The notes: generated by a model from the letters alone, not told the origin. DNA of 31,448 nt from C00003060 sp964440795 (GCA_964440795.1 CAYTTQ010000026.1:1-31448); one strand, 5' to 3'; shown: positions 1 through 9,117, counted from the stretch's first letter. Made by a program: numbers and translations.

Positions 1-25
1 ACGGGCGGAAGCCGAGATGGCAAAA

Positions 26-53
26 TGTGAAGTTATTTTTGCGCGAGCCCTAA
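26..53 (+). repeat. Dispersed repeat family A, copy 1
   Basis: A 28-base element begins TGTGAAGTTATTTTTGCG and ends CGAGCCCTAA. It recurs with one or a few differences at 13254-13281 and 17940-17967, always in this orientation. Here it lies 22 bases beyond the stop codon of the minus-strand HDOD gene, so on that transcript it would be in the 3' untranslated region. The function is unknown. Confidence 0.8.
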
Positions 54-75
54 GGTGGTGTTTGCGGGGCAGGAG

Positions 76-954
76 TTAGTGGAGATTCGATACAAACCGT
101 TCCACCTCCACTTCCAATTCATACACACCCCCCATCAACGCCAAAAAACCGGATTCGTCACATTTCAGCACAGACTGGGTTATGCCCGCTATATCCTGCT
201 TGACCGTTTCTTTTAGTTCGTCGGATGACAGGCTGGCGATGAGGTTCCCCAGACAAATGATTTGCAGCGACCGGGTTTGGGCGTTTTGTCCATCCAGACG
301 TTCCAGGTCTTCCACACTGTGACATTCGCATGCCTGTTCGATGTGTTTGGGCAGTCGCCAATGGCGAGACAAGAGACCGCCCAGATAACCGCTGGACGGG
401 AAGTCCATCCGGGTTTCTGCCGTGCTGAAGAGGACCCCTTCTTTCTCGGCAAACTGTCTGAGGGCGTCATAGTGGTCCGGGAAGAACTTCAAGTAGACCA
501 ATTTACCGATGTCGTGAAGTATGGACGCAGACCAGAGTTCTTCGAAGGAGAGATGGGGTTCATATTTCTTGGCCAAATATTTGGTGATGAGGGCGGTGTA
601 AAAGGAATGAAACCAGAAGCGGTCCAGTTCGGCCTTTTTGTCGATCGCCAAGGTGTTTACTACGGTGAGCGAAAGGACCATTCGGTAGACCTCGTTTAAA
701 CCCAGGAAAGCCAGTGCATATGTCATGTTGGTTATTTCTCTGGGTAAGCCGTAATAAGCCGAATTGACAACCTTTAAGACCTGTGCCACCAGTGACGGTT
801 CGCCGTTGATCAAGCCCGCAACCGCCGCCATATTGGCGTCGCCGCCTTCAATGACGTTTTGTATTTTTGTGACCACTTCCGGTAGGGCGGGAAGCGTGAA
901 GTGTTCGCGTAGAAAGGTGTGAGGGTCAATCTCGATCGGGGGTAAGTCGGACAT
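76..954 (-). CDS. HDOD-domain signalling protein
   Basis: This is a 292-aa cytosolic protein made almost entirely of an HDOD domain, a relative of HD phosphohydrolases used in bacterial signal output. Residues 17-35 carry the usual N-terminal signature (FTLPALPEVVTKI) and NSAYYGLP lies near residue 64. An HDIGK motif is at 147-151, so part of the HD metal site is present. Most HDOD proteins are thought to act as regulatory or scaffold domains, and enzyme activity is not assured. There is no receiver, GGDEF or other output domain. I chose the ATG at 954 because GAGGA sits just upstream. The reading frame extends to a TTG at 1005 that lacks a ribosome-binding site. The next gene upstream on the same strand ends 178 bases away, so co-transcription with it is possible. 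Confidence 0.85.
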   Translation of the reverse strand: MSDLPPIEIDPHTFLREHFTLPALPEVVTKIQNVIEGGDANMAAVAGLINGEPSLVAQVLKVVNSAYYGLPREITNMTYALAFLGLNEVYRMVLSLTVVNTLAIDKKAELDRFWFHSFYTALITKYLAKKYEPHLSFEELWSASILHDIGKLVYLKFFPDHYDALRQFAEKEGVLFSTAETRMDFPSSGYLGGLLSRHWRLPKHIEQACECHSVEDLERLDGQNAQTRSLQIICLGNLIASLSSDELKETVKQDIAGITQSVLKCDESGFLALMGGVYELEVEVERFVSNLH

Positions 955-1132
955 AGTTTCCTCGAGTCCTACGGCTATACTGTTTTTAGATCGATATGAC
1001 TTCAATTTGTCCCAAAAAGAAGCGTTTTTTTTTCACGGACAGACATCGTCTTCAACCACGATGATTTACACTACTATTTTATGCAGCATATGTGCCAAGC
1101 TAGACTGATGAGGCGGCGGATAATCGGACTTC

Positions 1133-1936
1133 TTAATGGATTGTGGGGGCTTTCTTTTTCAACGCCTCGTCAGCCAAAAAATGCAAGACTTGAACAGACT
1201 CCGCATCGGGGGGGATTGTGCTTTCTGCGACGTCATAAATCAGTTCCTGGGCTGTCGGACTTCCCGTCTCAAGTCTATGATTGACCAACTTCAACTCATT
1301 CGACTTTTCGTTATATAAAACAACATATCGAAAAACGGGGGCGGATGCTTGCGCCCGTTCACACGGTCCAAAAATAGCACAGTTGTTCACGCTGAATTCT
1401 GCAGGGACAAACTCGTATCCCAGGATTTCTATAAACAGACGAAGAAGCTGAAAAACCGCATCCACGTCACCGGACAAAAACGCGTCCTTTGCTTCATCCA
1501 CCAACCCGTCTATATCCGCTTTTTCATATCGGAGGTCCAACCGCTCCACCGCTCGGTCATGAACATGCTGCACGGCTTCCTGCCCCTTGCACAGCAGGAT
1601 GTCGGAATCATTGAGGATTTTGATAATATTCCGAATGCTTATCATCTCTTTGAGTTCGGGGCTTCGCCGTAAGGTGACGTCTTCCAGGGTTGTATTTGTA
1701 TATAATGGCAGCTCATTGTCGAGTACGAGTACCTCGGCGGTGTCCGTTTCAAGCGGGCGGTAATAAAGTTCCAGGTCTCTGCGTTTTTCATGGGTGTACG
1801 GGCTCAGCATAAGCAGTTCCGTTACGGCTTCCTTGTCTAATTTGTGCACTCCGGCTTGGGCGCCGATAGACTGGGAGATCTTGGCGGCAAGGGTGTCGAG
1901 CCTTATTTTGGTTTGAATATTTTCTCTAAATGACAT
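1133..1936 (-). CDS. Hypothetical protein, 267 aa, unrecognised
   Basis: I do not recognise this family. The start is well supported: the ATG at 1936 is preceded by GGAGG (1944-1948) at seven bases, while the frame itself runs twelve codons further. The protein is soluble-looking, with no signal peptide and no membrane segment. The N-terminal third is mixed helical and acidic. A middle part (about 85-150) is strongly charged. The C-terminal part (about 150-267) alternates helices and short strands and contains an isolated Cys pair (NNCAIFGPCE). It lies upstream of the HDOD gene on the same strand, 178 bases away, and divergent from lptD. A role in signalling with HDOD is only a guess from position. 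Confidence 0.75.
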   Translation of the reverse strand: MSFRENIQTKIRLDTLAAKISQSIGAQAGVHKLDKEAVTELLMLSPYTHEKRRDLELYYRPLETDTAEVLVLDNELPLYTNTTLEDVTLRRSPELKEMISIRNIIKILNDSDILLCKGQEAVQHVHDRAVERLDLRYEKADIDGLVDEAKDAFLSGDVDAVFQLLRLFIEILGYEFVPAEFSVNNCAIFGPCERAQASAPVFRYVVLYNEKSNELKLVNHRLETGSPTAQELIYDVAESTIPPDAESVQVLHFLADEALKKKAPTIH

Positions 1937-2259
1937 GGCAATTCCTCCACGGGTACACTCCAGTCTGGGCAATTACTTCCAACGAAGTTGACTTGTCTTG
2001 CCCGCTTCCATCCAATTCGCACCGTCAAAAAAACGACACCCAATGTCGGGGTGGCACTGAAAACATCCGCCGGCCTCCGGTCGGACCGACGGTATAAAGG
2101 ATCATCGATGGAAGGAAAAAAACCTTGTTAGAAAATACCATACGTGGCGGGAAGCGTAAACCGGAAAGCAAGGCCCAGATCCGTGGAACGCACTCTGGCC
2201 CGGCTGAAAGACCGTTTTTTTATACGAGGTGTAAGACTTTTGTGATATAGAAAGCTTCC
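1937..2259. other. Divergent intergenic region before lptD
   Basis: This 323-base space separates two divergent genes and should carry promoters for both, but I see no clean -35/-10 pair on either strand. A short hairpin (CACCC...GGGTG, 2037-2053) and a GC-rich palindromic patch near 2080-2092 are present. The region just before lptD is AT-rich with TGTGATATAG at about 2241, which could serve as an extended -10 element. No plausible gene is seen. Confidence 0.4.
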
Positions 2260-4683
2260 ATGTTTTCCAGGGCTTATTTAAGGGTTGTCCTGTTTTTACT
2301 TGTTCTATTGCCCTCTGGGGCAGGGGCCGGACTCCTGTCGGGTGACACCGATGCCGAGTTGCCGTATCACTTGACTGCGGATCGATTGCATTTTGACGAT
2401 GTTACCCGAACCTATGAAGCCAGAGGCCGGGTGATCATCAAGCGAGGTACGCAGGCGTTGTATGCCGATGCAGTCGATTTTCACGTGGATACCAAACAGG
2501 CGGAAGCCTGGGTGGCAGACCCCGACGGGGCCGTCTATCCCCCAAGACAGACCCGGGACGCCGCTTTGGCCGAAAAGACGCCCGCTGTATGGTGGAACTT
2601 GGAACCGGACAGGCAAGTCATGGCCTTTGCGCCCAAATTCTGGGAAAAGGTCTATTTCATATCCGGTCGGGACCGTCTGAAAGGCAATCGAATCGAGATG
2701 AATCTGGATACGGGGACCGGAACCGTCTACGACGGTCACCTGTTTATTGAGGAGAATCACTTTTACGTGCGGGGAGATGAAATAAAAAAGACCGGAAAAG
2801 ATACCTATTATGTCAAGGACGACGTGGGACTGACCACGTGCGACGGTCCGTCGCCGGACTGGGAGATCACAGGAAGAGACTTAAGAGTTACTATCGAAGG
2901 GTACGGCACATTGAAGCATGTGGCCTTCAGGGCCAAGTCGATTCCCGTCCTCTATGCGCCCTACATCCTGTTTCCAGCCAAGATCAAACGACAAACCGGT
3001 CTGCTGGTCCCGCTGATGCTCTATTCCGACACAAATGGTTTTGAGTATATCCAGCCCTTTTTCTGGGCCATCAACGAGAGCAGTGATGCCACCGTGTATG
3101 AACATTATATGGCCCACCGGGGATATAAACACGGTCTCCAATATCGGTATGTCCTTTCTCCCGACAGCCGAGGCACGGTCATGTACGATTATCTGTACGA
3201 TAAACAAATTGATGATGGGACAGAACGCACCGGCTCTTCGGGATACTACTATGAAGGCTTTCGTGAGGACGACGTGGACCGGTTGAATCGGAAAAGGTGG
3301 TGGCTCCGAGCGAAAAATGACTGGAGATTCCCCGGTGAGATCCTAGCCAAGCTTGACTTGGATATCGTCAGTGATCAGGATTACCTGCGAGAATTTGACA
3401 CGCTCTATTCCGGGTATGACCATTCCGATGATTATTTTCTCCAGGAATTTGGTCGAGGGCTGGACGATGAGACGGAGACGGTCCGATTGAACCAACTCTA
3501 CGTTAACAGGAACTGGAATCAGTATAGTTTGAATGCCGACTTTAGGTGGTTTGATGATATTATCGCCAGAGAACATGACAAGGACGATACCGCTTTGCAG
3601 GAATTGCCCAGCATCACCTTTCTGGCTTCCAAGCAACAGGCCTTCGATTCCCCGTTTTACTTTGACGGGACCGCCGCTTTGAATCATTTCTGGCGCGATG
3701 TGGGCCCTCGGGGGTACAGCGCGGAATTGTACCCCCGGTTCTATTTTCCCACGACGATCCTAAACTACGTTGACTTGGAACCCTCCGTGGGGGTGCGAGA
3801 AACCGCGTGGCAGATTGAAAGTGGTGACGAAGACCCTTTACATGATACGGACATACTTCAGTCGAGGGAGTTGTATGACCTGAAGGTGGATTTGTCCACA
3901 GAGATATCCAGGGTGTTTGACGTCGACGGGGGCAGTACCGATAAGATCAGGCATGCCATCACACCGCAAGTGGTCTATTCCTATGTCAAGGATGTTGAAC
4001 AGGAAGACGTTCCTGATTTTGTTGGAATCGTCGAAGAAGAAAGTAAGATAACCTATTCATTGACCAATACGTTTACGGCCCGGCGCGGGAAAACAGAGAA
4101 GCCGAACGGGGAATCCCCCCCCCGATATTCCTATCGAGAATTCTGTCGGCTTAAGCTTTCGCAGAGTTACGATATCGTCGAGGCGACTGAGACACTTCCC
4201 CCCGACGTGGAAAGGCGTCCGTTTTCGGATGTGGAGGGGCGCCTGGAATTGAGTCCGTGGAACTGGTTCAATCTGGTGAACAATATCACCTGGAGTCCCT
4301 ATGACCGGGATGTTACGAGTCACGACGGTATCTTGTCTCTCAAAGACAATCGTGGAGACCGTCTGTCTTTGGACTATCAATATGAACCGCACGAGACCGA
4401 GACGGCCCTGGTGACGGTTTTCTTGGAGTTATTCGAACCATTTTCCGTCTCTTGGGAAGAGGAATACAACTTGAGGGAGCAAGAGGACGCCGTGTCAACC
4501 CTGACCTTTTTCATTGAACCTCAGTGTTGGGCTTTGCGGGTTAGCTATACGGATGATAGGATATCAAATAAGCGAGAGTATGCTTTTGAAATCAGTCTAT
4601 ACGGCTTGGGCGAATACGAGTTGGGTCAATACGATGCTCGCAGGACGGAACATAGAGGAGCTGTAAATGGAACAAATGATTGA
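2260..4683 (+). CDS. lptD: LPS-assembly outer-membrane protein LptD
   Basis: LptD (OstA/Imp) is the outer-membrane barrel that inserts lipopolysaccharide into the outer leaflet, receiving it through the Lpt bridge. The 807-aa length fits the family. Residues 1-24 form a Sec signal peptide ending GAGAG. Residues of about 35-230 match the OstA-like jellyroll (YHLTADRLHFDD, then YEARGRVII). A typical LptD sequence around TTCDGPSPDWEI lies near residue 190, and the rest is beta-rich with many aromatic residues, as in the barrel. It ends without an obvious terminal aromatic residue. The stop overlaps the start of the following NusG-like gene by 17 bases, so the two are translationally linked. The ribosome-binding site before 2260 is weak. 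Confidence 0.92.
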   Translation: MFSRAYLRVVLFLLVLLPSGAGAGLLSGDTDAELPYHLTADRLHFDDVTRTYEARGRVIIKRGTQALYADAVDFHVDTKQAEAWVADPDGAVYPPRQTRDAALAEKTPAVWWNLEPDRQVMAFAPKFWEKVYFISGRDRLKGNRIEMNLDTGTGTVYDGHLFIEENHFYVRGDEIKKTGKDTYYVKDDVGLTTCDGPSPDWEITGRDLRVTIEGYGTLKHVAFRAKSIPVLYAPYILFPAKIKRQTGLLVPLMLYSDTNGFEYIQPFFWAINESSDATVYEHYMAHRGYKHGLQYRYVLSPDSRGTVMYDYLYDKQIDDGTERTGSSGYYYEGFREDDVDRLNRKRWWLRAKNDWRFPGEILAKLDLDIVSDQDYLREFDTLYSGYDHSDDYFLQEFGRGLDDETETVRLNQLYVNRNWNQYSLNADFRWFDDIIAREHDKDDTALQELPSITFLASKQQAFDSPFYFDGTAALNHFWRDVGPRGYSAELYPRFYFPTTILNYVDLEPSVGVRETAWQIESGDEDPLHDTDILQSRELYDLKVDLSTEISRVFDVDGGSTDKIRHAITPQVVYSYVKDVEQEDVPDFVGIVEEESKITYSLTNTFTARRGKTEKPNGESPPRYSYREFCRLKLSQSYDIVEATETLPPDVERRPFSDVEGRLELSPWNWFNLVNNITWSPYDRDVTSHDGILSLKDNRGDRLSLDYQYEPHETETALVTVFLELFEPFSVSWEEEYNLREQEDAVSTLTFFIEPQCWALRVSYTDDRISNKREYAFEISLYGLGEYELGQYDARRTEHRGAVNGTND

Positions 4684-5197
4684 CACTGGCAGGTTTTGGT
4701 ATGTGCTGCACACGCGAAGCCGGTTTGAGCAGGTGGTTTACACCGGCTTGGAAGGCAAATCTCTGGAAGCCTTCTTGCCCAAGATAACCGTCATGAGTCG
4801 TCGTCGCGATCGGCGCAAGACCCTGCGAGTCCCATTGTTTCCCGGCTACGTGTTTGTGCGAAGCGCCCTCGACGCCCATGAACGACTCGAGATTGTAAAG
4901 ACGGTCGGGGTGGTTCGGATTGTAGGCAACAAAACCGGGCCGGTTCCCGTTCCGGACGAGGCCGTTGATTCGCTTCAGATCATGATTGCCACGGGTGATG
5001 ACATTCAAACGGGGACCCGTTTCAAGAAGGGAGATCGGGTTATTGTCGTTAGTGGGCCATTAACGGGGGTGAAGGGAACCTTTGTCAGACATAAAGGTGG
5101 CAGCGGCCGCGTGGTGGTGGCCATCGATGCAATGGAGCAGTATGCCTCGGTACAAGTGAACGAAGAAGACCTTGAAAAAATCCCTGATTTTGCCTGA
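4667..5197 (+). CDS. Specialised NusG-like transcription antiterminator (RfaH/UpxY type)
   Basis: A 176-aa NusG paralogue that would bind RNA polymerase and promote elongation of selected transcripts. The NGN domain spans about residues 9-105 (FWYVLHTRSRFE; then LFPGYVFVR at 57-65, the hallmark of the family). A KOW domain follows at about 120-150 (GDRVIVVSGPLTGVKGTF). Housekeeping nusG normally sits beside secE and rplK; this gene does not, so I call it a specialised paralogue like RfaH, UpxY or LoaP, which usually act on polysaccharide operons. Its start lies inside the lptD 3' end (17-base overlap), which suggests a link with envelope or LPS genes. The target is unknown. The stop codon is the first base triplet of a 16-base tandem repeat. 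Confidence 0.88.
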   Translation: MEQMIDTGRFWYVLHTRSRFEQVVYTGLEGKSLEAFLPKITVMSRRRDRRKTLRVPLFPGYVFVRSALDAHERLEIVKTVGVVRIVGNKTGPVPVPDEAVDSLQIMIATGDDIQTGTRFKKGDRVIVVSGPLTGVKGTFVRHKGGSGRVVVAIDAMEQYASVQVNEEDLEKIPDFA

Positions 5198-5226
5198 TTC
5201 TGGTTTTGCCTGATTCTGGTTTTGCC
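5195..5226 (+). repeat. Two exact 16-base tandem repeats over the stop codon
   Basis: The unit TGATTCTGGTTTTGCC occurs at 5195-5210 and again at 5211-5226, with related partial units on both sides (the preceding CCTGATTTTGCC and the following CCTGATTTTACC). The first TGA is the stop of the NusG-like gene. It looks like a slippage duplication in the short space between two convergent genes. No clear terminator is seen in the 63-base space. Confidence 0.85.
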
Positions 5227-5260
5227 GGCCCCTGATTTTACCGGATAAGAGATGGCCCCT

Positions 5261-6325
5261 TTATCGGGGAGTACCGAACAGACCGGCCTGGGTTGCGAGA
5301 CCCAAGTGTCGATAGGCTTTTTCCGTCACCTTCCGGCCGGCGGAGGTTCGGGTCAAGAGACCGGTGTTGAGCAGATAAGGCTCCACAATATCGACCAGCG
5401 TGTCGGATTCCTCTTGGAGCGTGGCGGCAATTGCTTCGATACCGACGGGTCCTCCCTTGTAAAAGTCAATAATCGTTTTCAGGTACTTCCGGTCCAACCG
5501 GTTCAACCCTTGTTTGTCCACACCTTCGAGTTCCAGTGCCGCCGCCACCGTTTTTTTGTCAATGACTCCGGATCCCCTTACTTGGGCAAAATCTCTTATC
5601 CGCTTCAATAGGCGATTGACGACCCTCGGCGTGCCTCGGGAGCGACGGGCCACCTCATAAGCGCCGTCCACGTCGATAGGGACTTCTAAAAGTGCTGCAG
5701 AGCGTTTGGCGATTTCTATAAGGTCCGTGTTCGAGTAAAAATCGAGCGTCCTAAAAATGCCGAAGCGTTCCCGCAGCGGGGCGGACAGGAGTCCGGCCCG
5801 TGTGGTGGCTCCGATTAAGACAAAACGTTCCAAACGATACCGATGACTTCGAGCATGAACGCCTTTGTCAAACACAAAGTCTACGGCAAAATCCTCCATA
5901 GCCGGATAGAGGAATTCTTCCACCACTTTCGGGAGCCGATGGATTTCATCAATGAATAGCACGTCCCCCTCTTCCAGGTGAGTCAATATGCCCAGAAGAT
6001 CGCCCCCTCGTTCCAACGCCGGCCCGCTGCTGGTGGTAATGTTTCCCCCCATTTCTTCGGCCACTATGTGGGCGAGCGTGGTTTTGCCCAACCCGGGCGG
6101 TCCATGGAAAAGCATATGATCCGGAGGTTCTCTTCGCTTTAGTGCGGCCTGAATCGTAATGCCCAGCGTTTCCCGGATTTCTCCCTGGCCGATATATTCG
6201 TCGAGTACCTTGGGACGAAGCGTGACAAACTCAGAAACCTCGTCGTCCGACGCCCTCAAATTCTCAAACGGCATATCCTGGTTCCCGCCGGCCCGTTGAC
6301 TCTTCTGAGGATCGCTGTCGACCAT
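5261..6325 (-). CDS. ruvB: Holliday junction branch-migration helicase RuvB
   Basis: RuvB is the hexameric AAA+ motor that drives branch migration with RuvA. The 354-aa length is normal. Walker A is GPPGLGKT at 75-82 and Walker B is DVLFIDEIHR at 121-130. The sensor and arginine-finger region GATTRAGLLSAPLRERFG lies at 172-189, and the C-terminal winged helix follows (about 270-340, including GGPVGIEAIA). The start ATG overlaps the ruvA stop by one base (TAATG), so the genes are translationally coupled. It is the last gene of the ruvC-ruvA-ruvB series and converges with the NusG-like gene. Confidence 0.97.
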   Translation of the reverse strand: MVDSDPQKSQRAGGNQDMPFENLRASDDEVSEFVTLRPKVLDEYIGQGEIRETLGITIQAALKRREPPDHMLFHGPPGLGKTTLAHIVAEEMGGNITTSSGPALERGGDLLGILTHLEEGDVLFIDEIHRLPKVVEEFLYPAMEDFAVDFVFDKGVHARSHRYRLERFVLIGATTRAGLLSAPLRERFGIFRTLDFYSNTDLIEIAKRSAALLEVPIDVDGAYEVARRSRGTPRVVNRLLKRIRDFAQVRGSGVIDKKTVAAALELEGVDKQGLNRLDRKYLKTIIDFYKGGPVGIEAIAATLQEESDTLVDIVEPYLLNTGLLTRTSAGRKVTEKAYRHLGLATQAGLFGTPR

Positions 6326-6945
6326 TATCGGACCTCTCCACGATACACTTCTTCAAACAGTTCCTCTGCTGTCTGGATTGCATCGTTTCTCTTCAGGGCC
6401 TCGGCAATCATTTCCCGGGCTTCTCTCGTCTTGTGTCCCAGTTGTCTCACCAAAACCTCCTCCACCTTGATCGTAAAGTCCTCTTGACTTGGTGGGGGCT
6501 CCGGCGGTTCCTTTTCACTGTGAATCAAGGCGAATTTGGCCACCTTGCCTTCCAATGTAGCCAGGATCTTTTGGGCCGTCCGGTTGCCAATGCCCTTGAG
6601 CGTTTTGAGATAGGCCACGTCCCTGGATTCTATGGCAGTGGCGATCTTACGGATGGGAGCGGTAAGTGCCTGAACGGCCTTCATGGGACCGATATCTTCG
6701 ACGGATATGAAATAATGGAAAAATTCGCGTTCGATTTCAAGGTTGAATCCGATGAGAGTCGGTTTGGGTTGGCGTTCTGTTTGGTGATAGTAGATGTACA
6801 ACGATATCTCGTCACCGATTTCCTTGGTTTCGATTGATTGACGAATAACGGCGGGCAATAACACTTCATAGCCGATCTGGTTGGCCAGAAGTAAGATCCG
6901 GTCCTGTTCAATCCTTATCAGTTTTCCCTCTAGGTAGCCGATCAA
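6325..6945 (-). CDS. ruvA: Holliday junction DNA-binding protein RuvA
   Basis: RuvA binds the four-way junction and loads RuvB. The protein has 206 aa and begins with the typical MIGYLEGKLI. An OB fold occupies about 1-65. Helix-hairpin-helix elements follow at about 75-95 (SVEDIGPMKAVQAL) and 108-128 (LKTLKGIGNRTAQKIL). A charged linker rich in Pro and Glu leads to domain III (about 158-206), which contacts RuvB. It overlaps ruvC by four bases and ruvB by one, a tight three-gene unit. Confidence 0.96.
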   Translation of the reverse strand: MIGYLEGKLIRIEQDRILLLANQIGYEVLLPAVIRQSIETKEIGDEISLYIYYHQTERQPKPTLIGFNLEIEREFFHYFISVEDIGPMKAVQALTAPIRKIATAIESRDVAYLKTLKGIGNRTAQKILATLEGKVAKFALIHSEKEPPEPPPSQEDFTIKVEEVLVRQLGHKTREAREMIAEALKRNDAIQTAEELFEEVYRGEVR

Positions 6946-7439
6946 GATGGCTTACTCCTATATCGCAACAGTCCGACCAAGGCTATCGCCAGGGCATCGG
7001 AAGCGTGAGACGGCGAGATGGGTTCTGTTGTTTTCAGCAGGGCCCTTACCGATCGTTCCATTTGCGGCTTTCGCGCGGCACCGTTTCCTGTGAGTACCTG
7101 TTTTACCTCTCGCGCCGCAATCTCTATGGTAGGAACGCTGTTTTGCCGTCCTGCCAGATGAAGGACGCCGCATACCTTTCCCAAAGCGATGCCCGACTTG
7201 GGATATCGCTGTAGGGAAAAAGTGCCCTCAATCAATGCCAGCGCCGGTTTTTCCGTTTGGAGTATGGCGCATAGCCGGGAAAAAATATGCTCCAAACGAG
7301 CGGCCAGGTCTTCGGACTGACTGGTGCGAATGGTACCGAAGCGAAACGCCGATACTTCCCTGGCCGTTCCTTCAACAATGCCGTAACCGGTGGCCGCCAA
7401 TCCAGGGTCTATACCGATGACCTTTTGCTTGGAATTCAC
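6942..7439 (-). CDS. ruvC: Crossover junction endodeoxyribonuclease RuvC
   Basis: RuvC cuts Holliday junctions symmetrically, using metal ions. The protein has 165 aa. The acidic catalytic residues are visible: D11 in IGIDPG, E71 in LIEGTF, then SHASDALAIAL with H145 and D148. The position that is Asp138 in E. coli is His here, as in the Thermus RuvC type, so activity is expected. The start is GTG, supported by TTGGAG six bases upstream. The gene lies 129 bases downstream of cpoB, so it could be read from the tol operon or from its own promoter. The usual partner yebC is not adjacent. Confidence 0.95.
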   Translation of the reverse strand: MNSKQKVIGIDPGLAATGYGIVEGTAREVSAFRFGTIRTSQSEDLAARLEHIFSRLCAILQTEKPALALIEGTFSLQRYPKSGIALGKVCGVLHLAGRQNSVPTIEIAAREVKQVLTGNGAARKPQMERSVRALLKTTEPISPSHASDALAIALVGLLRYRSKPS

Positions 7440-7568
7440 AGTACTCCAACTTTTCGGGGATTATTAAGACGAACGCGATAACAAAACCCTGCGCAAAAGA
7501 CGGCTGCCGGTGATAATAAAATCGGTATAAGATCCGTTGACCGATGGATGATTACCGGATACCGGTGG

Positions 7569-8447
7569 TTAGAAACGGTCCAACCGTTCTGTAGCAATTT
7601 TCGCTTCGCTCGAGTCGGGGTGCTTTCGAACCAACTCTTTAAGAATAAGTCGTGCGTTATCTTTATCACCGAGATTAAGGAAAGCCAATCCCTGTTTCAA
7701 CAGGGCACTCCGGACCTTGTTTCCCTTCGGATAGGTTTCAATGACCTTCTGATATTCCAGTATCGCCTTTTCATACCATTTTTCACGGTAATAGATCTCG
7801 CCAATCCAGAACTGGGCGTTGTCCGCCCTTTTTGAACGGGGATGGGCTTCCAGAAAGCGTTCGAACAGTTTTTGGGCGGTCTCGTATTTTCCTTTGTCAA
7901 ACGCTTCTTTGGCCTGTACGTACAAATCGCCCGCGGTTTCCGCCCCGCTCCCGTCATCGGGGCTACCCTCCTCCGGTTGACTCTCGGCGTCAAGTTTTTC
8001 TGAGGGTTCCATCCCCAGATATTCTTCCAGGCGGACGAGCCGGTCTTGACTGCTGCTAAGGTCTTCCCCAAAATGTTGCAGCTGGTTTTCCAAGTCCGAT
8101 TGCAAGCGTTCCCAGTTGTCGGCATGCTTCGTCGCGCGATATTCGCTTTCTTCCAGTTGTCCTCTGAATGCTTTCAACTCATCACGAATCTGGTTCAAGA
8201 GAGAACCTAAGTCCGCCTGTTTATTTCGAAGGGTGTCTCCTGTCTGGGCCTGCCGGTCTACTTGAGTGGCAATCCGTGCTTCCAACGCGTCTAACCGCTC
8301 TTGCTGTTCGGTAACCTGTCGGTGAATTGCAGTGATGCGCCGATCGAGGACGCTGACGTCCTTTTGTAAAGCACAGCCGCCGCACACCACCAAAGGTGCC
8401 AGTAACACCGTAATAACCCGCCCTGCAAACCATTTGCTGCAAAACAT
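7569..8447 (-). CDS. cpoB: Tol-Pal associated lipoprotein or periplasmic protein CpoB/YbgF
   Basis: CpoB (YbgF) links Tol-Pal function with septal peptidoglycan synthesis. This 292-aa version has a lipoprotein-like signal: hydrophobic residues 11-24 end in VCGGC, making Cys25 the likely lipidated residue. A coiled-coil region covers about 28-130 (many Gln, Glu and Leu heptads), as in YbgF trimers. A Pro/Glu/Ser-rich linker follows at about 137-165. The C-terminal part (about 168-292) contains three or four TPR units beginning at LYVQAKEAFDKGKYETAQ. I prefer the ATG at 8447; the frame extends to a GTG at 8480, which would put eleven odd residues before the signal peptide. It is the last gene of the tolQRAB-pal set, 88 bases after pal. 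Confidence 0.9.
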   Translation of the reverse strand: MFCSKWFAGRVITVLLAPLVVCGGCALQKDVSVLDRRITAIHRQVTEQQERLDALEARIATQVDRQAQTGDTLRNKQADLGSLLNQIRDELKAFRGQLEESEYRATKHADNWERLQSDLENQLQHFGEDLSSSQDRLVRLEEYLGMEPSEKLDAESQPEEGSPDDGSGAETAGDLYVQAKEAFDKGKYETAQKLFERFLEAHPRSKRADNAQFWIGEIYYREKWYEKAILEYQKVIETYPKGNKVRSALLKQGLAFLNLGDKDNARLILKELVRKHPDSSEAKIATERLDRF

Positions 8448-8535
8448 GGTCTCTATCCCCAAAAGCCGCCTAACAGACACAAGGGCCCGTTAGGCAGCGT
8501 TTCCGGAAGGTTCCCGTCATTTCTGCCGGAGCGGA

Positions 8536-9117
8536 TTACTCGATAACAAATTCAGCCCGCCGATTTTTTGCCCAGGCCGCCTCATTGTGTCCCAAGGCGA
8601 TCGGCTTTTCTTCCCCATAACTGATCGTGGTCATTCGCCGCGAATCAATGCCCAGGTCTACCAAGTAATCTCTTGCACTTCGAGCCCGACGATCCCCAAG
8701 AGCCATGTTGTATTCACTGGTTCCTCTTTCGTCACAATGGCCTTCGACAATGATGGTGACATTCGGATGAGCCATGAGCCAAGCCGCTTTTTGCTTCAAC
8801 GTGAGCTTGGCCTCCTCAAGGAGCGTCGATTTGTCAAACTCGAAGTAGATATGTTCATTTAAAAAGTCCTGTCTTTCAGCCCGTTCGCGCCGTGCCTTGG
8901 CTTCTTCCCGAAGCCGTTGTTCCTGAAGCTGTTGTTCCTCCAGTGCCGTTTGCCCCGTCGCTTCTTCTTCCCCGGTACGTGTCTGCATACCTGTTTCTCC
9001 CGGTTCCGTAGAAATCCCCGGCTCGGACTGAATCTGTTTTTTTGCGCAGGATGTCGTCAGAAAAACAGCAGGAATGACCAACAACAGTGCCCAATGAACC
9101 CACGAAATCCTTGTCAT
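8536..9117 (-). CDS. pal: Peptidoglycan-associated lipoprotein Pal
   Basis: Pal is an outer-membrane lipoprotein that binds peptidoglycan and the Tol proteins. The signal peptide (residues 1-23) ends in the lipobox TTSC with Cys24. A variable Gln/Glu-rich region follows to about residue 80. The OmpA-like domain occupies about 85-193, with IYFEFDKSTL, then EGHCDERGTSEYN, then GDRRARSARDYL, including the residues that contact diaminopimelate. The ATG at 9117 has GGAGGA close upstream. A longer frame from 9150 is not supported. It lies 159 bases downstream of tolB. Confidence 0.95.
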   Translation of the reverse strand: MTRISWVHWALLLVIPAVFLTTSCAKKQIQSEPGISTEPGETGMQTRTGEEEATGQTALEEQQLQEQRLREEAKARRERAERQDFLNEHIYFEFDKSTLLEEAKLTLKQKAAWLMAHPNVTIIVEGHCDERGTSEYNMALGDRRARSARDYLVDLGIDSRRMTTISYGEEKPIALGHNEAAWAKNRRAEFVIE

